Of a stretch of 64,000 nucleotides of DNA, positions 29,270 through 38,945 are shown one piece after another. Where the stretch lies: contig NZ_JADOVI010000010.1 in NCBI RefSeq assembly GCF_015752155.1, positions 62,001 to 126,000 of the forward strand. The letters run 5' to 3'. The notes under the pieces were generated by a model. That model was given only the letters and a program-made list of their open reading frames with translations. It did not search any database and was not told the DNA's origin. The position numbers and the translations under genes are program-made. The DNA is from Cryobacterium sp. MP_M3 (GTDB lineage Bacteria; Actinomycetota; Actinomycetes; Actinomycetales; Microbacteriaceae). Within the stretch, counting starts at the first letter, position 1, and each line of letters starts with the position of its first letter.

Positions 29270-30685
29270 TTATTTGTAGCGGTGGTTCTGTTTGATGCGG
29301 TTAGTGAGCTCTGTGACCTGGTTGTAGATCGAGCGACGTTCCTTCATCAGCTCGCTGATCTTCTTGTTCGCGTACATCACCGTGGTGTGATCCCGGTTGC
29401 CGAACAGCTGCCCGATCTTGGGCAGCGAGAGGTTGGTGAGCTCACGGCACAGGTACATGGCGATCTGGCGGGCGGTGGCGACGGCCTGCGACCGGGACGA
29501 GCCGTAGAGGTCGTCGACGGTGAGCTTGAAGTAGTCCGCTGTGTTCGTGATGATGTCCACCGGGGCGATGACATTGTCTTCGTCGAGCGTGATGAGGTCC
29601 TTGAGCACGGTCTGGACCAGGTCCATGTCGACGGGGGTGCGATTGAGGCTGGCGAAGGCGGTGACCCGGATCAGCGTTCCCTCGAGTTCACGGATGTTGG
29701 ACGAGACCTTCGATGCCATGAACTCGAGGATGTCGTGCGGCACCTGCAGCTTCTCGCTCTGGGCCTTCTTGCGCAGGATGGCGATACGCGTCTCGAGGTC
29801 GGGAGCCTGCACGTCGGTGATCAGACCCCACTCGAACCGTGACCGCATCCGGTCTTCGAACCCGGTGAGGTGCTTGGGCGGCAGGTCGCTCGTGATGACC
29901 ACCTGCTTGTTGTGGTCGTGCAGGGTATTGAAGGTGTGGAAGAACGCCTCCTGCGTCTCCGCCTTGCCCTGGAGGAACTGGATGTCGTCGATCATCAGGA
30001 TGTCGATGTTGCGGTACCGGGCTTGGAAGGCCGAGCCGCGGTTGTTCGCGATCGAGTTGATGAAATCGTTGGTGAATTCCTCGCTACTGACGTAGCGAAC
30101 GCGGATGCCGGGATACAGGCTCATCGCATAGTGACCGATGGCGTGCAGAAGGTGGGTCTTGCCCAGGCCGGAGGACCCGTAGACGAAGAGCGGGTTGTAC
30201 GCCTTCGCCGGTGCTTCCGCGACCGCGACCGCGGCGGCGTGGGCGAATCGGTTGGACTGGCCGATCACGAAGTTGTCGAAGCTGTACTTGTTGTTCAGCC
30301 GGGTGTCGTGGGGGCGTTCGGGTGAGGTGCTCTCGAAGACCGATTGCGGTGCGGCCGGCGTGTCCACGTCGGGCGGGGACATCGTCTCCTGCACCGGGCG
30401 GATCGTTTCCTTTTCCAGTTCCGGGTTGACCACCACGTAAAAGGTCGACACCGCGGTCGATTCGGAGAGCTGGCTCATGGCAGTCAGGAGCGGGACGCGC
30501 ATCCGCTGATTGAGCATGCTCGCGGTGAACTCGTTGGGCACCTCGAGATAGAAGGTTCCCGCCGCGATGCCCTTGGGCTCGACCAGATTGAGGAAGCCGT
30601 AAAGCATCGGTGTAATGGTGTCATCGGACTCGAGGCTGGTCAGTACTGCCCGCCAGGTGTCTGCGATAGGTTGTTCGTCGGCCAT
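29270..30685 (-). CDS. dnaA: Chromosomal replication initiator DnaA
   Basis: A 471-residue initiator. Domain I is at about 1-90, a short linker follows, then the AAA+ domain with Walker A GSSGLGKTHLL, Walker B IDILMIDDIQFLQGK and sensor/arginine-finger region RMRSRFEWGL. Domain IV has the DnaA signature GNRDHTTVMYANKKI. ATG 30685 has GGGGAA upstream. It binds the boxes on both sides of its own gene, so autoregulation is likely. Confidence 0.98.
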   Translation of the reverse strand: MADEQPIADTWRAVLTSLESDDTITPMLYGFLNLVEPKGIAAGTFYLEVPNEFTASMLNQRMRVPLLTAMSQLSESTAVSTFYVVVNPELEKETIRPVQETMSPPDVDTPAAPQSVFESTSPERPHDTRLNNKYSFDNFVIGQSNRFAHAAAVAVAEAPAKAYNPLFVYGSSGLGKTHLLHAIGHYAMSLYPGIRVRYVSSEEFTNDFINSIANNRGSAFQARYRNIDILMIDDIQFLQGKAETQEAFFHTFNTLHDHNKQVVITSDLPPKHLTGFEDRMRSRFEWGLITDVQAPDLETRIAILRKKAQSEKLQVPHDILEFMASKVSSNIRELEGTLIRVTAFASLNRTPVDMDLVQTVLKDLITLDEDNVIAPVDIITNTADYFKLTVDDLYGSSRSQAVATARQIAMYLCRELTNLSLPKIGQLFGNRDHTTVMYANKKISELMKERRSIYNQVTELTNRIKQNHRYK

Positions 30686-31081
30686 GGTTCCCCGTTATCT
30701 CTCATTGTTGCCTTCAAAGCGACGGGGACGGCGGTACGAGCTCGTCCCTGAACGCGTCTTCCAGCCAAAGCATCCACAAGGTTATCCACCGCCTGTGTGC
30801 AAATAAGGCTGAATTCTCAGGGTTTGTTGAAAACCTGTGGATAACTTGTCCTCACGGTAGCCAATCCGCCACGGTGAGGCAAAATTCGTTGCCGTCTTGT
30901 GCGCGTGTCATGCCGAATCCAGGTGAATTCTTGTGCAGAATCGATCCTTTGGGGACTTCGAGTTTGACCCGCAGAGGTCGAAGCCGTAGTTTTAATCAGT
31001 TGACCCCAGCCCGAGGGCTACCTCACTCTTTCCCGGCCGCTTGTTTTGGCCTGCGGAGATTTAACACGTGGAGACAAAACT
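30686..31081. promoter_or_regulatory. dnaA-rpmH divergent regulatory region with DnaA boxes
   Basis: The 396-nt gap between divergent dnaA and rpmH carries TTATCCACC (30782-30790) and a perfect inverse box TGTGGATAA (30836-30844), close to where the dnaA promoter should be. The rpmH promoter lies at its other end. It may contribute to origin function or to dnaA autoregulation. Confidence 0.7.
30964..30992 (+). promoter_or_regulatory. Predicted SigA-type promoter of rpmH operon
   Basis: TTGACC (30964-30969) and TAGTTT (30987-30992) are separated by exactly 17 nt, about 90 nt upstream of rpmH. Confidence 0.6.
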
Positions 31082-31219
31082 ATGAGCAAGAGAACGTTCC
31101 AGCCGAACAACCGCCGTCGCGCCAAGGTGCACGGCTTCCGCCTTCGCATGCGCACCCGCGCCGGCCGCGCGATTCTCGGTGCTCGCCGTCGTAAGGGTCG
31201 CATCGAACTTTCCGCTTAA
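31082..31219 (+). CDS. rpmH: Ribosomal protein bL34
   Basis: A 45-residue, very basic protein beginning [19 protein letters not shown] and containing [18 protein letters not shown], the complete bL34 pattern. A 50S subunit component, first gene of the rpmH-rnpA-yidD-yidC-khpB-rsmG run. Confidence 0.97.
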   Translation: MSKRTFQPNNRRRAKVHGFRLRMRTRAGRAILGARRRKGRIELSA

Positions 31220-31227
31220 GCACTCTC

Positions 31228-31611
31228 GTGCTCGCGGGGGCCAATCGCATCACCAGCGGTGACGACTACAAGATGGTCGTTCGTCGTGGTGTGCGGGTCG
31301 TTGGCCCACACCTGGTTGCCTACCTGCGCCGGAACCCCGATGGGGAGCCGGTGCGGTTCGGTTTCATCGTGGCGAAGAACGTCGGGAACGCCGTCAGGCG
31401 CAACCGCGTTCGACGGCGCCTGAAAGCAGCCAGTTTCTCTCTACTGCCGTCGGTGCGTCCGGGCACGGATGTCGTCATCCGCGCCCTGCCATCGGCGAAC
31501 GATGTCTCCTGGCCCGAGTTGTATTCAGAGGTCGAGGGTGCGCTGGCCAAATACCAGCGTCCCGCCGTGTCCCCCCGAGTCGACCCGGCACCGAACCCCG
31601 TGAATCGATGA
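31228..31611 (+). CDS. rnpA: Ribonuclease P protein component
   Basis: A 127-residue protein subunit of RNase P, which helps the RNA subunit cleave pre-tRNA leaders. It has GFIVAKNVGNAVRRNRVRRR, including the RNR motif, and DVVIRALP. GTG 31228 begins 8 nt after rpmH. The C-terminal 15 residues are Pro-rich. Confidence 0.95.
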   Translation: MLAGANRITSGDDYKMVVRRGVRVVGPHLVAYLRRNPDGEPVRFGFIVAKNVGNAVRRNRVRRRLKAASFSLLPSVRPGTDVVIRALPSANDVSWPELYSEVEGALAKYQRPAVSPRVDPAPNPVNR

Positions 31612-31617
31612 ACGTCG

Positions 31618-31929
31618 ATGAATAGGGCGATCGCGACCGTCGTTCTACTCCCTCGAAATGTCGGAGTCGTTCTGCTACGCGCGTACCGGGCGGTGATTTC
31701 ACCGCTGTATGGCGACGTATGCCGGTACTATCCCTCTTGTTCGGCCTACGCACTCGGGGCCGTTCAGGAACACGGCCTCGTGGTCGGATCGGCCCTGGCC
31801 GCCCGCAGGCTTGCTCGGTGTCATCCGTGGGCCGAAGGTGGGATCGATGACGTTCCCCTGAAGCGAAAGCGTCGCTACACGGTGACGTCGTTTGGATTTG
31901 TTGTCGCACCGAGCCACGGAAAGGGCTGA
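31618..31929 (+). CDS. yidD: Membrane protein insertion efficiency factor YidD
   Basis: A 103-residue member of the YidD/DUF37 family, with YRAVISPLYGDVCRYYPSCS and a following HPWAEGGIDDVP. It assists YidC-dependent insertion, and the neighbouring yidC supports this. The start is ATG 31618, 6 nt after rnpA. Confidence 0.93.
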   Translation: MNRAIATVVLLPRNVGVVLLRAYRAVISPLYGDVCRYYPSCSAYALGAVQEHGLVVGSALAARRLARCHPWAEGGIDDVPLKRKRRYTVTSFGFVVAPSHGKG

Positions 31930-31937
31930 CCCAAAGT

Positions 31938-32909
31938 ATGGACCTCATAGGTACGATTCTCTGGCCTCTGAAATGGGGAGTCGAGCTTCTGCTCGTTGCC
32001 TTCCACTGGTTGTTCACCAACTTCGGAATGGGTTACAACGACGGCATCACCTGGGTGCTGTCCATCGTGGGCCTCGTCCTGGTCGTGCGAGCCGCCCTGA
32101 TCCCCATCTTCGTCAAGCAGATCAAGAGCCAGCGCAAGATGCTCGAGGTCGCGCCCCAGCTCAAGAAGATCCAGGACAAGTACAAGGGCAAGAAAGACCA
32201 GTTCTCGCGTGAGGCCATGTCCCGCGAGACGATGGAGCTCTACAAGCGCACCGGCACGAATCCGCTCAGCTCGTGCCTGCCCCTGCTGCTGCAGATGCCG
32301 ATCTTCTTCGCCCTGTTCTCTGTGCTCAACGACGCCCAGCACGCCAAGACCGGCGTCGGCCCGCTGAACGCCGACCTGGCCAAGAGCTTCGGCAAGGCCA
32401 CCCTGTTCGGCGACGCCCCGCTCAACGACTCCTTCGCGTCGCAGTGGACCGCGATGACCGCCGGCAACCCCTTCAACGTGTCGGTCATGATCATCGCGGC
32501 CACCATGGTCATCCTGATGACGGCATCGCAGTTCATCACGCAACTCCAGATCGTCTCCAAGAACATGTCGCCGGAGACCAAGGCGAGCCCGATGTTCAAG
32601 CAGCAGCGCATCATGCTCTACCTGCTCCCCCTCGTCTTCGCCTTCTCCGGTGTGGCCTTCCCGCTCGGCGTGATGTTCTACTGGCTGACCTCGAATATCT
32701 GGACGATGGCCCAGCAGTTCCTGGTGATCCGCAACATGCCGACGCCCGGAAGCGAGGCCGCCAAGGCTCGTGAGGAGCGTCTCGCCCGCAAGGGTAAGCT
32801 CATCGCCACCGACGGTGACGTTATCGTGGTCGAAGAGCCCAAGAAGCCGCAGCGCCAGCAGCCGATCGCCAAGAGTCGTGCCAAGAAGCAAACCGGCCCC
32901 AAGAAGTAG
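31938..32909 (+). CDS. yidC: Membrane protein insertase YidC
   Basis: A 323-residue Oxa1/YidC insertase with about five transmembrane helices, a cytoplasmic hairpin rich in Lys/Gln (KKIQDKYKGKKDQFSREAMS) and a charged C-terminal tail. There is no large periplasmic domain, as in Gram-positive YidC. ATG 31938 follows yidD by 8 nt. Confidence 0.96.
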   Translation: MDLIGTILWPLKWGVELLLVAFHWLFTNFGMGYNDGITWVLSIVGLVLVVRAALIPIFVKQIKSQRKMLEVAPQLKKIQDKYKGKKDQFSREAMSRETMELYKRTGTNPLSSCLPLLLQMPIFFALFSVLNDAQHAKTGVGPLNADLAKSFGKATLFGDAPLNDSFASQWTAMTAGNPFNVSVMIIAATMVILMTASQFITQLQIVSKNMSPETKASPMFKQQRIMLYLLPLVFAFSGVAFPLGVMFYWLTSNIWTMAQQFLVIRNMPTPGSEAAKAREERLARKGKLIATDGDVIVVEEPKKPQRQQPIAKSRAKKQTGPKK

Positions 32910-32927
32910 AAGAGACAGAAGACCAAC

Positions 32928-33443
32928 GTGACTGAGAACACTGACGTGATCGCCGCGGATGCCCCGGCCGATGACTCCCCCACCCTCGACCAGCTCGAGA
33001 AGGAAGGGGACATCGCCGCCGACTACATCGAGGAATTCCTCGACATCTGCGACCTCGACGGTGACATCGACATCGATGCGCGCAACGGGAGGGCCTACCT
33101 CTCCGTGCAGGCGACGGATGCCGACAACCTCAGGCTCCTCTCGAAGCCGGAGACCGTGAACGCGCTCCAGGAGCTCACCCGGCTGGCCGTGCAGAACAAG
33201 ACAGGTTCGTTCTCCCGGTTGATCCTCGACATCGGCGGATCGCGTGATGCCCGGCAGGCCGAATTGGCCTCCCTGGTTGCCCGCGCGATCGAGCGCATCG
33301 AGGGCGGGGCGGCCGAGGCATCCCTGCCGGCGATGTCGTCCTACGAACGCAAGCGCGTGCACGACCTGGTCTCCGAGGCCGGGTTCGTCTCCGAGTCCAA
33401 GGGCGAGGGCCGCGACCGCCACACGGTCATCTCCGCTTCCTGA
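32928..33443 (+). CDS. khpB: KH/R3H RNA-binding protein KhpB (Jag)
   Basis: A 171-residue Jag/KhpB-type RNA-binding protein. An acidic N-terminus (about 1-45) is followed by a KH-like region (about 45-100) and an R3H domain with YERKRVHDLV and RDRHTVI. GTG 32928. It follows yidC, its usual partner position. The Jag-N domain of Firmicutes is absent. Confidence 0.92.
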   Translation: MTENTDVIAADAPADDSPTLDQLEKEGDIAADYIEEFLDICDLDGDIDIDARNGRAYLSVQATDADNLRLLSKPETVNALQELTRLAVQNKTGSFSRLILDIGGSRDARQAELASLVARAIERIEGGAAEASLPAMSSYERKRVHDLVSEAGFVSESKGEGRDRHTVISAS

Positions 33444-33457
33444 CTGCCCGCGACACT

Positions 33458-34087
33458 GTGATTGGGATCCTTGAGGCCGAGCCGGCCGTGGCCGCCGATC
33501 TGTTCGGAGAACGGATCGATGTCGCCCGAGCCTTCGCTCGGAACCTCGCCGACCAGGGCGAAGAACGTGGGCTGATCGGCCCATTAGAGCTTCCCCGGCT
33601 CTGGAGCCGTCACATCCTCAACTGCGCGATCGTCGCTCCCCTGTTGCGCCCCGGCCTGGTCGGAGACGTCGGTTCGGGGGCGGGGTTGCCCGGCCTGGTC
33701 CTGGCCATCGCCCGGCCGGACGTGTCCTTCGTGCTGATCGAACCGATGGAGCGGCGGGTCGCCTGGCTGACCGAGCAGGTCGCCGCGCTCGGCCTGGGAA
33801 ACACCACAGTGACCCGGGCGCGGGCCGAAGATGTGCGTCTCCCCCAGCGCCTCGACCAGGTCACCGCGCGGGCGGTGAGTGCGTTCCGCACCCTGATTCC
33901 CTTGACCGCTCCCCTGCTTCGGCCGGGTGGAGAGCTGGTGCTGATGAAGGGAGCGGGGGCTCAGGGCGAGATCGAAGCCGCGGCGAAGGCCATTCGCAAG
34001 TATCATCTCGGCAATGTGGAGGTAATCACCCTCGGCGAGGGTGTGCTTCCGGACGTCACAAGGGTCATTAGGGCTACAGTTGATTAG
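33458..34087 (+). CDS. rsmG: 16S rRNA m7G527 methyltransferase RsmG
   Basis: A 209-residue SAM-dependent methyltransferase with the binding loop VGDVGSGAGLPGLVLA, upstream LWSRHILNCA, and TARAVSAFRTL. It methylates G527 in the 530 loop; its loss gives low-level streptomycin resistance in other species. GTG 33458. Confidence 0.95.
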   Translation: MIGILEAEPAVAADLFGERIDVARAFARNLADQGEERGLIGPLELPRLWSRHILNCAIVAPLLRPGLVGDVGSGAGLPGLVLAIARPDVSFVLIEPMERRVAWLTEQVAALGLGNTTVTRARAEDVRLPQRLDQVTARAVSAFRTLIPLTAPLLRPGGELVLMKGAGAQGEIEAAAKAIRKYHLGNVEVITLGEGVLPDVTRVIRATVD

Positions 34088-34165
34088 TCCCCGAATTTCC
34101 GCCTGAGACTCATTGACGGGCAGACTCGGGGCCTCTGGATGGCTCATTAACCGTCGACTGCAAAG

Positions 34166-34179
34166 GTTTCACGTGAAAC
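34166..34179. promoter_or_regulatory. parS centromere site overlapping the parA start
   Basis: GTTTCACGTGAAAC, the exact 14-nt parS core. The central CACGTG supplies the probable GTG start of parA (34173) and the left edge covers part of its AAAGG ribosome-binding site. Confidence 0.95.
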
Positions 34180-35111
34180 ATCCTGGCGAAAACCAGCAAG
34201 GCACCAAGACCGCCCCAGGGTTCGACGACACCACTCCCCTGGCGCGCGAGATCTCCGAGCTGACTCGTCGTCGACAGGTGATCGCGGCCGAGCAGCTGCC
34301 TAAGCCCGAGCAGACCCGCGTGATCACCATCTCTAACCAGAAGGGTGGCGTCGGCAAGACCACGACCGCAGTGAACCTCGCGGCGGCGCTCGCACGGCAG
34401 GGCGCCCGTGTTCTGGTGATCGACCTCGACCCTCAGGGCAATGCGTCGACGGCACTCGGCGTCGAGCATCGAGCGGAGACTCCCAGCGTCTATGACGTCA
34501 TCGTCAATGACGTGGATCTGGCCGGTGTCGTTCAGGAGAGCCCGGAGGTCGGTTCGCTGTATTGCGTTCCCGCGACCATTCATCTTGCCGGTGCCGAAAT
34601 CGAGCTGGTCTCCCTCGTCGCCAGGGAACAACGCCTCAGCCGCGCCCTCGCGGTGCACCTGAAGACGATGGATGATCCTTACGACTACGTCTTCATCGAC
34701 TGCCCGCCCTCGTTGGGTCTTCTCACGATCAACGCTTTCGTGGCCGCGCAGGAGGTGCTCATTCCGATCCAGTGTGAGTACTACGCACTCGAGGGGCTCA
34801 GCCAGCTCCTCAAGAACATTGAACTGATCGAGAAGCACCTGAACCCCGACCTGACCGTGTCGACGATTCTGCTCACGATGTACGACAGCCGCACCAACCT
34901 GGCCAACCAGGTGGCGCAGGATGTGCGGGATCACTTCCCGAACCAGGTGCTCGACACGCTGATTCCCCGCTCCGTGCGTGTTTCTGAGGCCCCGAGCTAC
35001 GGCCAGAGCGTCATCAGTTACGACCTGAACTCCGCAGGATCACTCTCCTACCTTGAAGCAGCAGCGGAAATCGCCCGGCGGGGCGCCCCCCAGACAGGAG
35101 AACGACTCTGA
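34173..35111 (+). CDS. parA: Chromosome partition ATPase ParA (Soj)
   Basis: A 312-residue ATPase moving ParB-parS complexes apart. A variable tail (about 1-50) precedes SNQKGGVGKTTTAVNLAAAL (deviant Walker A), DLDPQGNAST and FIDCPPSLGLLTINA. I choose GTG 34173 because AAAGG sits 6 nt upstream. A TTG at 34113 would add 20 residues translating the parS sequence, and lacks a clear ribosome-binding site. The stop overlaps the parB start by 1 nt (TGATG). ParB binding at parS would occlude this start and may regulate it. Confidence 0.93.
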   Translation: MKHPGENQQGTKTAPGFDDTTPLAREISELTRRRQVIAAEQLPKPEQTRVITISNQKGGVGKTTTAVNLAAALARQGARVLVIDLDPQGNASTALGVEHRAETPSVYDVIVNDVDLAGVVQESPEVGSLYCVPATIHLAGAEIELVSLVAREQRLSRALAVHLKTMDDPYDYVFIDCPPSLGLLTINAFVAAQEVLIPIQCEYYALEGLSQLLKNIELIEKHLNPDLTVSTILLTMYDSRTNLANQVAQDVRDHFPNQVLDTLIPRSVRVSEAPSYGQSVISYDLNSAGSLSYLEAAAEIARRGAPQTGERL

Positions 35112-36070
35112 TGGCGAAGAGAACAGGCCTCGGCCGCGGCATTGGCGCCCTGATCCCCATTCAAGACGACCCCACGCTGGCCCGACCGGTCGACGTGTTC
35201 TTCCCCTATTCCGAGGCACTGCGGCCGGTCGAAACAGTGGAGCCGCAGGACCTCCTTCCTGTACCGGGAGCGCGGCTGGCCCACCTCGATCCTGCGGACA
35301 TCGTGCCGAACGCGCACCAGCCCCGGAGCGTCTTCGACGAGAGCGATCTGGCCGAACTGGTCCACAGCATCCGTGAGGTGGGCGTTCTGCAGCCGATCGT
35401 GGTGCGGCCGATCCCGGAGCTGCCGGGCAAGTACGAACTCGTCATGGGTGAGCGCAGGCTCCGTGCCACCAAAGAGGTCGGACTCGACACGATCCCGGCC
35501 ATCGTTCGCGAGACAGCGGATGTCGACATGCTGCGCGACGCGCTGCTGGAGAACCTGCACCGCGCGCAGCTCAATCCCCTCGAGGAGGCATCGGCGTACC
35601 AGCAGTTGCTGGCCGATTTCGGCATCACCCAGGACGAACTCGCGCTCAAGATCGGCCGCTCGCGCCCGCAGATCACGAATACCATCCGTCTGTTGAAGCT
35701 GCCGGAGCCGGTGCAGCTTCGCGTCGCGGCCGGTGTGCTCACGGCCGGTCATGCCCGGGCCATTCTCTCGGTCGGTGACCCTGAGGGGATGCTGAGGCTC
35801 GCCGACAAGATCGTCAACGAGGATCTGTCCGTTCGCGCCGCTGAGGCGGCCGCCACGGCGGAGCCTAGCCCCACGAAGGCGAAGCCGGCGGCAGGCCGCC
35901 GCCAGGGGCACCTCGACGAGATCGCCGAGCACCTCGGCGATCGCCTCGACACCCGGGTCAAGATTCATCTGGGCGCACGAAAAGGCCAGATCACAGTGGA
36001 TTTTGCAACAATTGGAGACCTGAACCGGATTCTGGGCGTTATCGGCGAACCTGGTTTCGGCGCGAGCTGA
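35111..36070 (+). CDS. parB: Chromosome partition CTPase ParB (Spo0J)
   Basis: A 319-residue parS-binding CTP-dependent clamp. The N-terminus MAKRTGLGRGIGALIP would contact ParA. CTP-binding motifs include PNAHQPR, GVLQPIVVRP and MGERRLRATKEVG, plus ENLHRAQLNPLEEA. The helix-turn-helix contains ITQDELALKIGRSRPQITN, and AGHARAIL follows. A C-terminal dimerisation domain ends at GEPGF. It is translated with parA. The parS island begins directly after its stop. Confidence 0.97.
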   Translation: MAKRTGLGRGIGALIPIQDDPTLARPVDVFFPYSEALRPVETVEPQDLLPVPGARLAHLDPADIVPNAHQPRSVFDESDLAELVHSIREVGVLQPIVVRPIPELPGKYELVMGERRLRATKEVGLDTIPAIVRETADVDMLRDALLENLHRAQLNPLEEASAYQQLLADFGITQDELALKIGRSRPQITNTIRLLKLPEPVQLRVAAGVLTAGHARAILSVGDPEGMLRLADKIVNEDLSVRAAEAAATAEPSPTKAKPAAGRRQGHLDEIAEHLGDRLDTRVKIHLGARKGQITVDFATIGDLNRILGVIGEPGFGAS

Positions 36071-36302
36071 TCGTTCGGGGCCGTTAGGTACCTTGACCGG
36101 CTTGTTTGTGCTCCTGCGGGATTTCGCGTCGGAATCGGCAACGGGAGCCTCTGGGAGCCGGCCACGACTTGCGATGCTCGTTGTCTCCCTCTCTGCCGCG
36201 TTGCCGCTTTGCCGCTGTCATCCATTCGGCCCACTCCCCCACCGTTGTTACTCTCGAGCGCGCCCTCCCACTGCCCCACTCCCCCAGCCCCGTGACTGCG
36301 CC

Positions 36303-36349
36303 GGTCCATGCCTGCGCGGGTCCATGCCTGCGCGGGTCAATGAGTGCGC
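36303..36349. repeat. Three tandem 16-nt repeats
   Basis: GGTCCATGCCTGCGC, then GGGTCCATGCCTGCGC, then GGGTCAATGAGTGCGC, within the parS island. The third unit has diverged. Confidence 0.85.
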
Positions 36350-36393
36350 CTGTTCGTGGTTGCGGGTGTCCGGTTGGGCCAGCCCGTCAGGTA

Positions 36394-36407
36394 GTTTCAC
36401 GTGAAAC
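36394..36407. promoter_or_regulatory. parS site
   Basis: Exact GTTTCACGTGAAAC, 324 nt after the parB stop. Confidence 0.93.
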
Positions 36408-37062
36408 GTGGGGTCGGTGCTCGGGGCGGCAGTGTCGTTGGGGCGTGACGCTTCAGAGATACCGGGGTCGTGCGCAGCACCCTCCGGTGGGTGCGCGTGG
36501 CGAGTCAGTCCCGTGAAGCGTGAAATGCCTGCCAACACTTGTTCGTCTGAGGCCTGGTCTGCAACGTCATGGAACTCGGAGCGGACTGGGACCAGGGGGC
36601 GAGTGAGTCCGTGAGGCGGAAGCGAGGCAGCGGCACTCGAGGCGGACGGGCGCCCGGTGCACCCTCGCCGCGGAGCAGGGCTTAGCTCAGGCTGCACGTG
36701 ACAGCTCTTCGTTCCCTCTCCCCCATTCATCGGGCGGTGGGTGCCGGTGCTGCCGGTGTTGGTGTTGTTCCGGGTTCGCGAGCTGGGGGCGGTGCTCGGC
36801 GACGTGAGCGTACGTCGGTGAGGCAATCGACGGAGACAGGGTGAGCACAACCGATACGGCTCCTCGCAGCAGTGTGAGATGGTCGGTGCGGGGGCTGGGT
36901 GGCCGGCGGGATGAACGCCGGTCGATGCGTGGAGTTGCCGTCTGGTCGAGTCGCTTGCCCGGTCGATTGTTGTCCTCGCTGGCGAGGCGGAGTCTCCCGC
37001 CTGCGTGGGGAGAACGCAGTCGACGCCCTGAGGGGCGCAATAACGAGTGCGGTGATATCCAC

Positions 37063-37097
<35 letters not shown>

Positions 37098-37428
37098 GCC
37101 AGGCAGTGTCGGTGGGGTGGAGAGGGCACTATCCGGGAAAGACGAGGAGGACGCTCGTGGCGTCCGAGGAGCACAACCATCGCCGGGCAACGTCCGGTGC
37201 CTTTGACAGCGGGGTTCCCGCAGCCGGCGGACCGTGAGCCGTCACGGTTGTATGAGCGGCTGGAGAGTCCGGCTAGCCGGTGCGACAACGCAGGGGGACA
37301 CATTCGGCAGCGGCGAGTGACGCCGAGGAGCGGTCACGCCATTTGTGGGCATGGGTGAGTCGCCGACAGAGTGTGCAGCGCAGGGTCCGGCTGAGTCCGC
37401 GGAGCAGAGTACCTGGTGCTCATGCGAT

Positions 37429-37442
37429 GTTTCACGTGAAAC
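37429..37442. promoter_or_regulatory. parS site
   Basis: Exact GTTTCACGTGAAAC in the parS island. Confidence 0.93.
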
Positions 37443-37660
37443 GTTGTTGTTGCCCGGCTCGATGGTCAAGGGGCCGTACGGGAGCTGTCGCCTGTTACTC
37501 AGCTCCGGCCGAACCGCGATGGCCCGCGAGGGTCGGGGTCTGCGCTCACTCCCCAACCGGTGCATCTGTGAGCCACACGGTCCTCCCTTGAGATAGACGG
37601 AGGATTCGGCAGGATATGCGCGCCACGCCGGTGTCATCGGTGTCCGGGAGGCGCTTGTCG

Positions 37661-37690
37661 CCAGTGCCAGTGCCAGTGCCCGTGCACGTG
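37661..37690. repeat. Hexanucleotide tandem repeat
   Basis: CCAGTG three times, then the variants CCCGTG and CACGTG. Confidence 0.8.
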
Positions 37691-38132
37691 CTGTTGGGTG
37701 ATCCACTCAGGTGTGGTTTCACTCTGCGGCCTCACCAGGCAGGCGTGGACGCGGTTCTCGGTCGCGCTGAGGCCGAATGTGGTCGTGAGGCGTCTGGACG
37801 GCTGCGGTGGCTGTCATCGCGCAGGTCGTCGCGCGAGCACCGGCGGATTACCAGGCCGTGGCGCGCCTCCCGATGTGACCTGTGAAGGTGGCTTCGGTGA
37901 CCGCGGAGGCCCCGGTGACCTTGGTGACCTTGGTGACGTCGAAGGCTTCGGTATGCGCGGGAGTGTGCGCGGGAGTTTATAGCCCGGGGATTGGATCAGC
38001 TTCTGATTCGGGCGGCGGGTGCCACCTGTGCCTTCTGTCAGCATGTGCGGGGACTGCAGGGCGTCGGAAGCCTCTCTGCCCGGCTGCGCCGGTGAGAGGA
38101 TCATCAGGGCCAGGGTTGGCGGAGAGGATCAT

Positions 38133-38146
38133 GTTTCACGTGAAAC
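38133..38146. promoter_or_regulatory. parS site
   Basis: Exact GTTTCACGTGAAAC in the parS island. Confidence 0.93.
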
Positions 38147-38911
38147 GTCGGTCCCGGGAATCCATCAGGACCGCGCAGTCCTCTCCTGCGGACCACCGGA
38201 CGGACGCTGCGGCCTATCGGTTAGGGTCCAGAACCAGGACGGTCAGACGGCGGGTACGCTGTGAAAGCCGTCCACCAGGCCCAGCGCGGTTCCCCGTCGG
38301 ATCTCCCGGTCACTCGTGTAGTCGGCCCGGCGCTCCGGCGGCGCCGCACAGGAGTCTCAACGTCACTGCCGGTGCCGGCACGTCATCGACGATGCGTAGG
38401 AGCAGGGCCGGGCGATCGCCTGGGGGTTTTGGCCGGTGAGTGGTTCCGTCGTCCGGAAGGTGCTGGCCGACTGAGTGCACGTTTCACCACGGAGTATTCG
38501 CCATATCATCGCACCCTCAGAGTCGGTCCCACCCGTTGAGTCCCCCGCGCGACTCGGACCGGCACGACACTCGGCAGGCCAAACGTCGACCCAGGGGCGG
38601 GGCTTTCACATAGGAATGAGTGCGGAGTGACGTGCGAGACGTCCCCGGGGTGTGTTCCGGTGGACAGGACACCTCGCCCTCCGAATTCGCCCGGGGGTGC
38701 CTCTCTGGCTGGGAAGCTGGGGAATGCTCAGCGGAGAGCTGATTTGGGGTCGATAATGGGCGAAAAACGCCCGGCACGGAATCCCGGAACTGGTCATAGG
38801 ATCGATCCTGACGACGTGAAAATCGCTCTTTTGAGGACTTTATCTGCCTGTTCCGGGTGAAAAGTGAGCCGTCGTCGAGGAGCCCTTGGTCGTCGACCGA
38901 TGACCGTGAAT

Positions 38912-38925
38912 GTTTCACGTGAAAC
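38912..38925. promoter_or_regulatory. parS site
   Basis: Exact GTTTCACGTGAAAC, 20 nt beyond the 3' end of ddl; last site of the island. Confidence 0.93.
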
Positions 38926-38945
38926 CAGTCGGAGATCGAGGGTCC

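Noticed and set aside
34113-34172. N-terminal extension of ParA from TTG 34113
   Set aside because: It would translate the parS sequence, has no good ribosome-binding site and no ParA homology; GTG 34173 fits better, though not proven.
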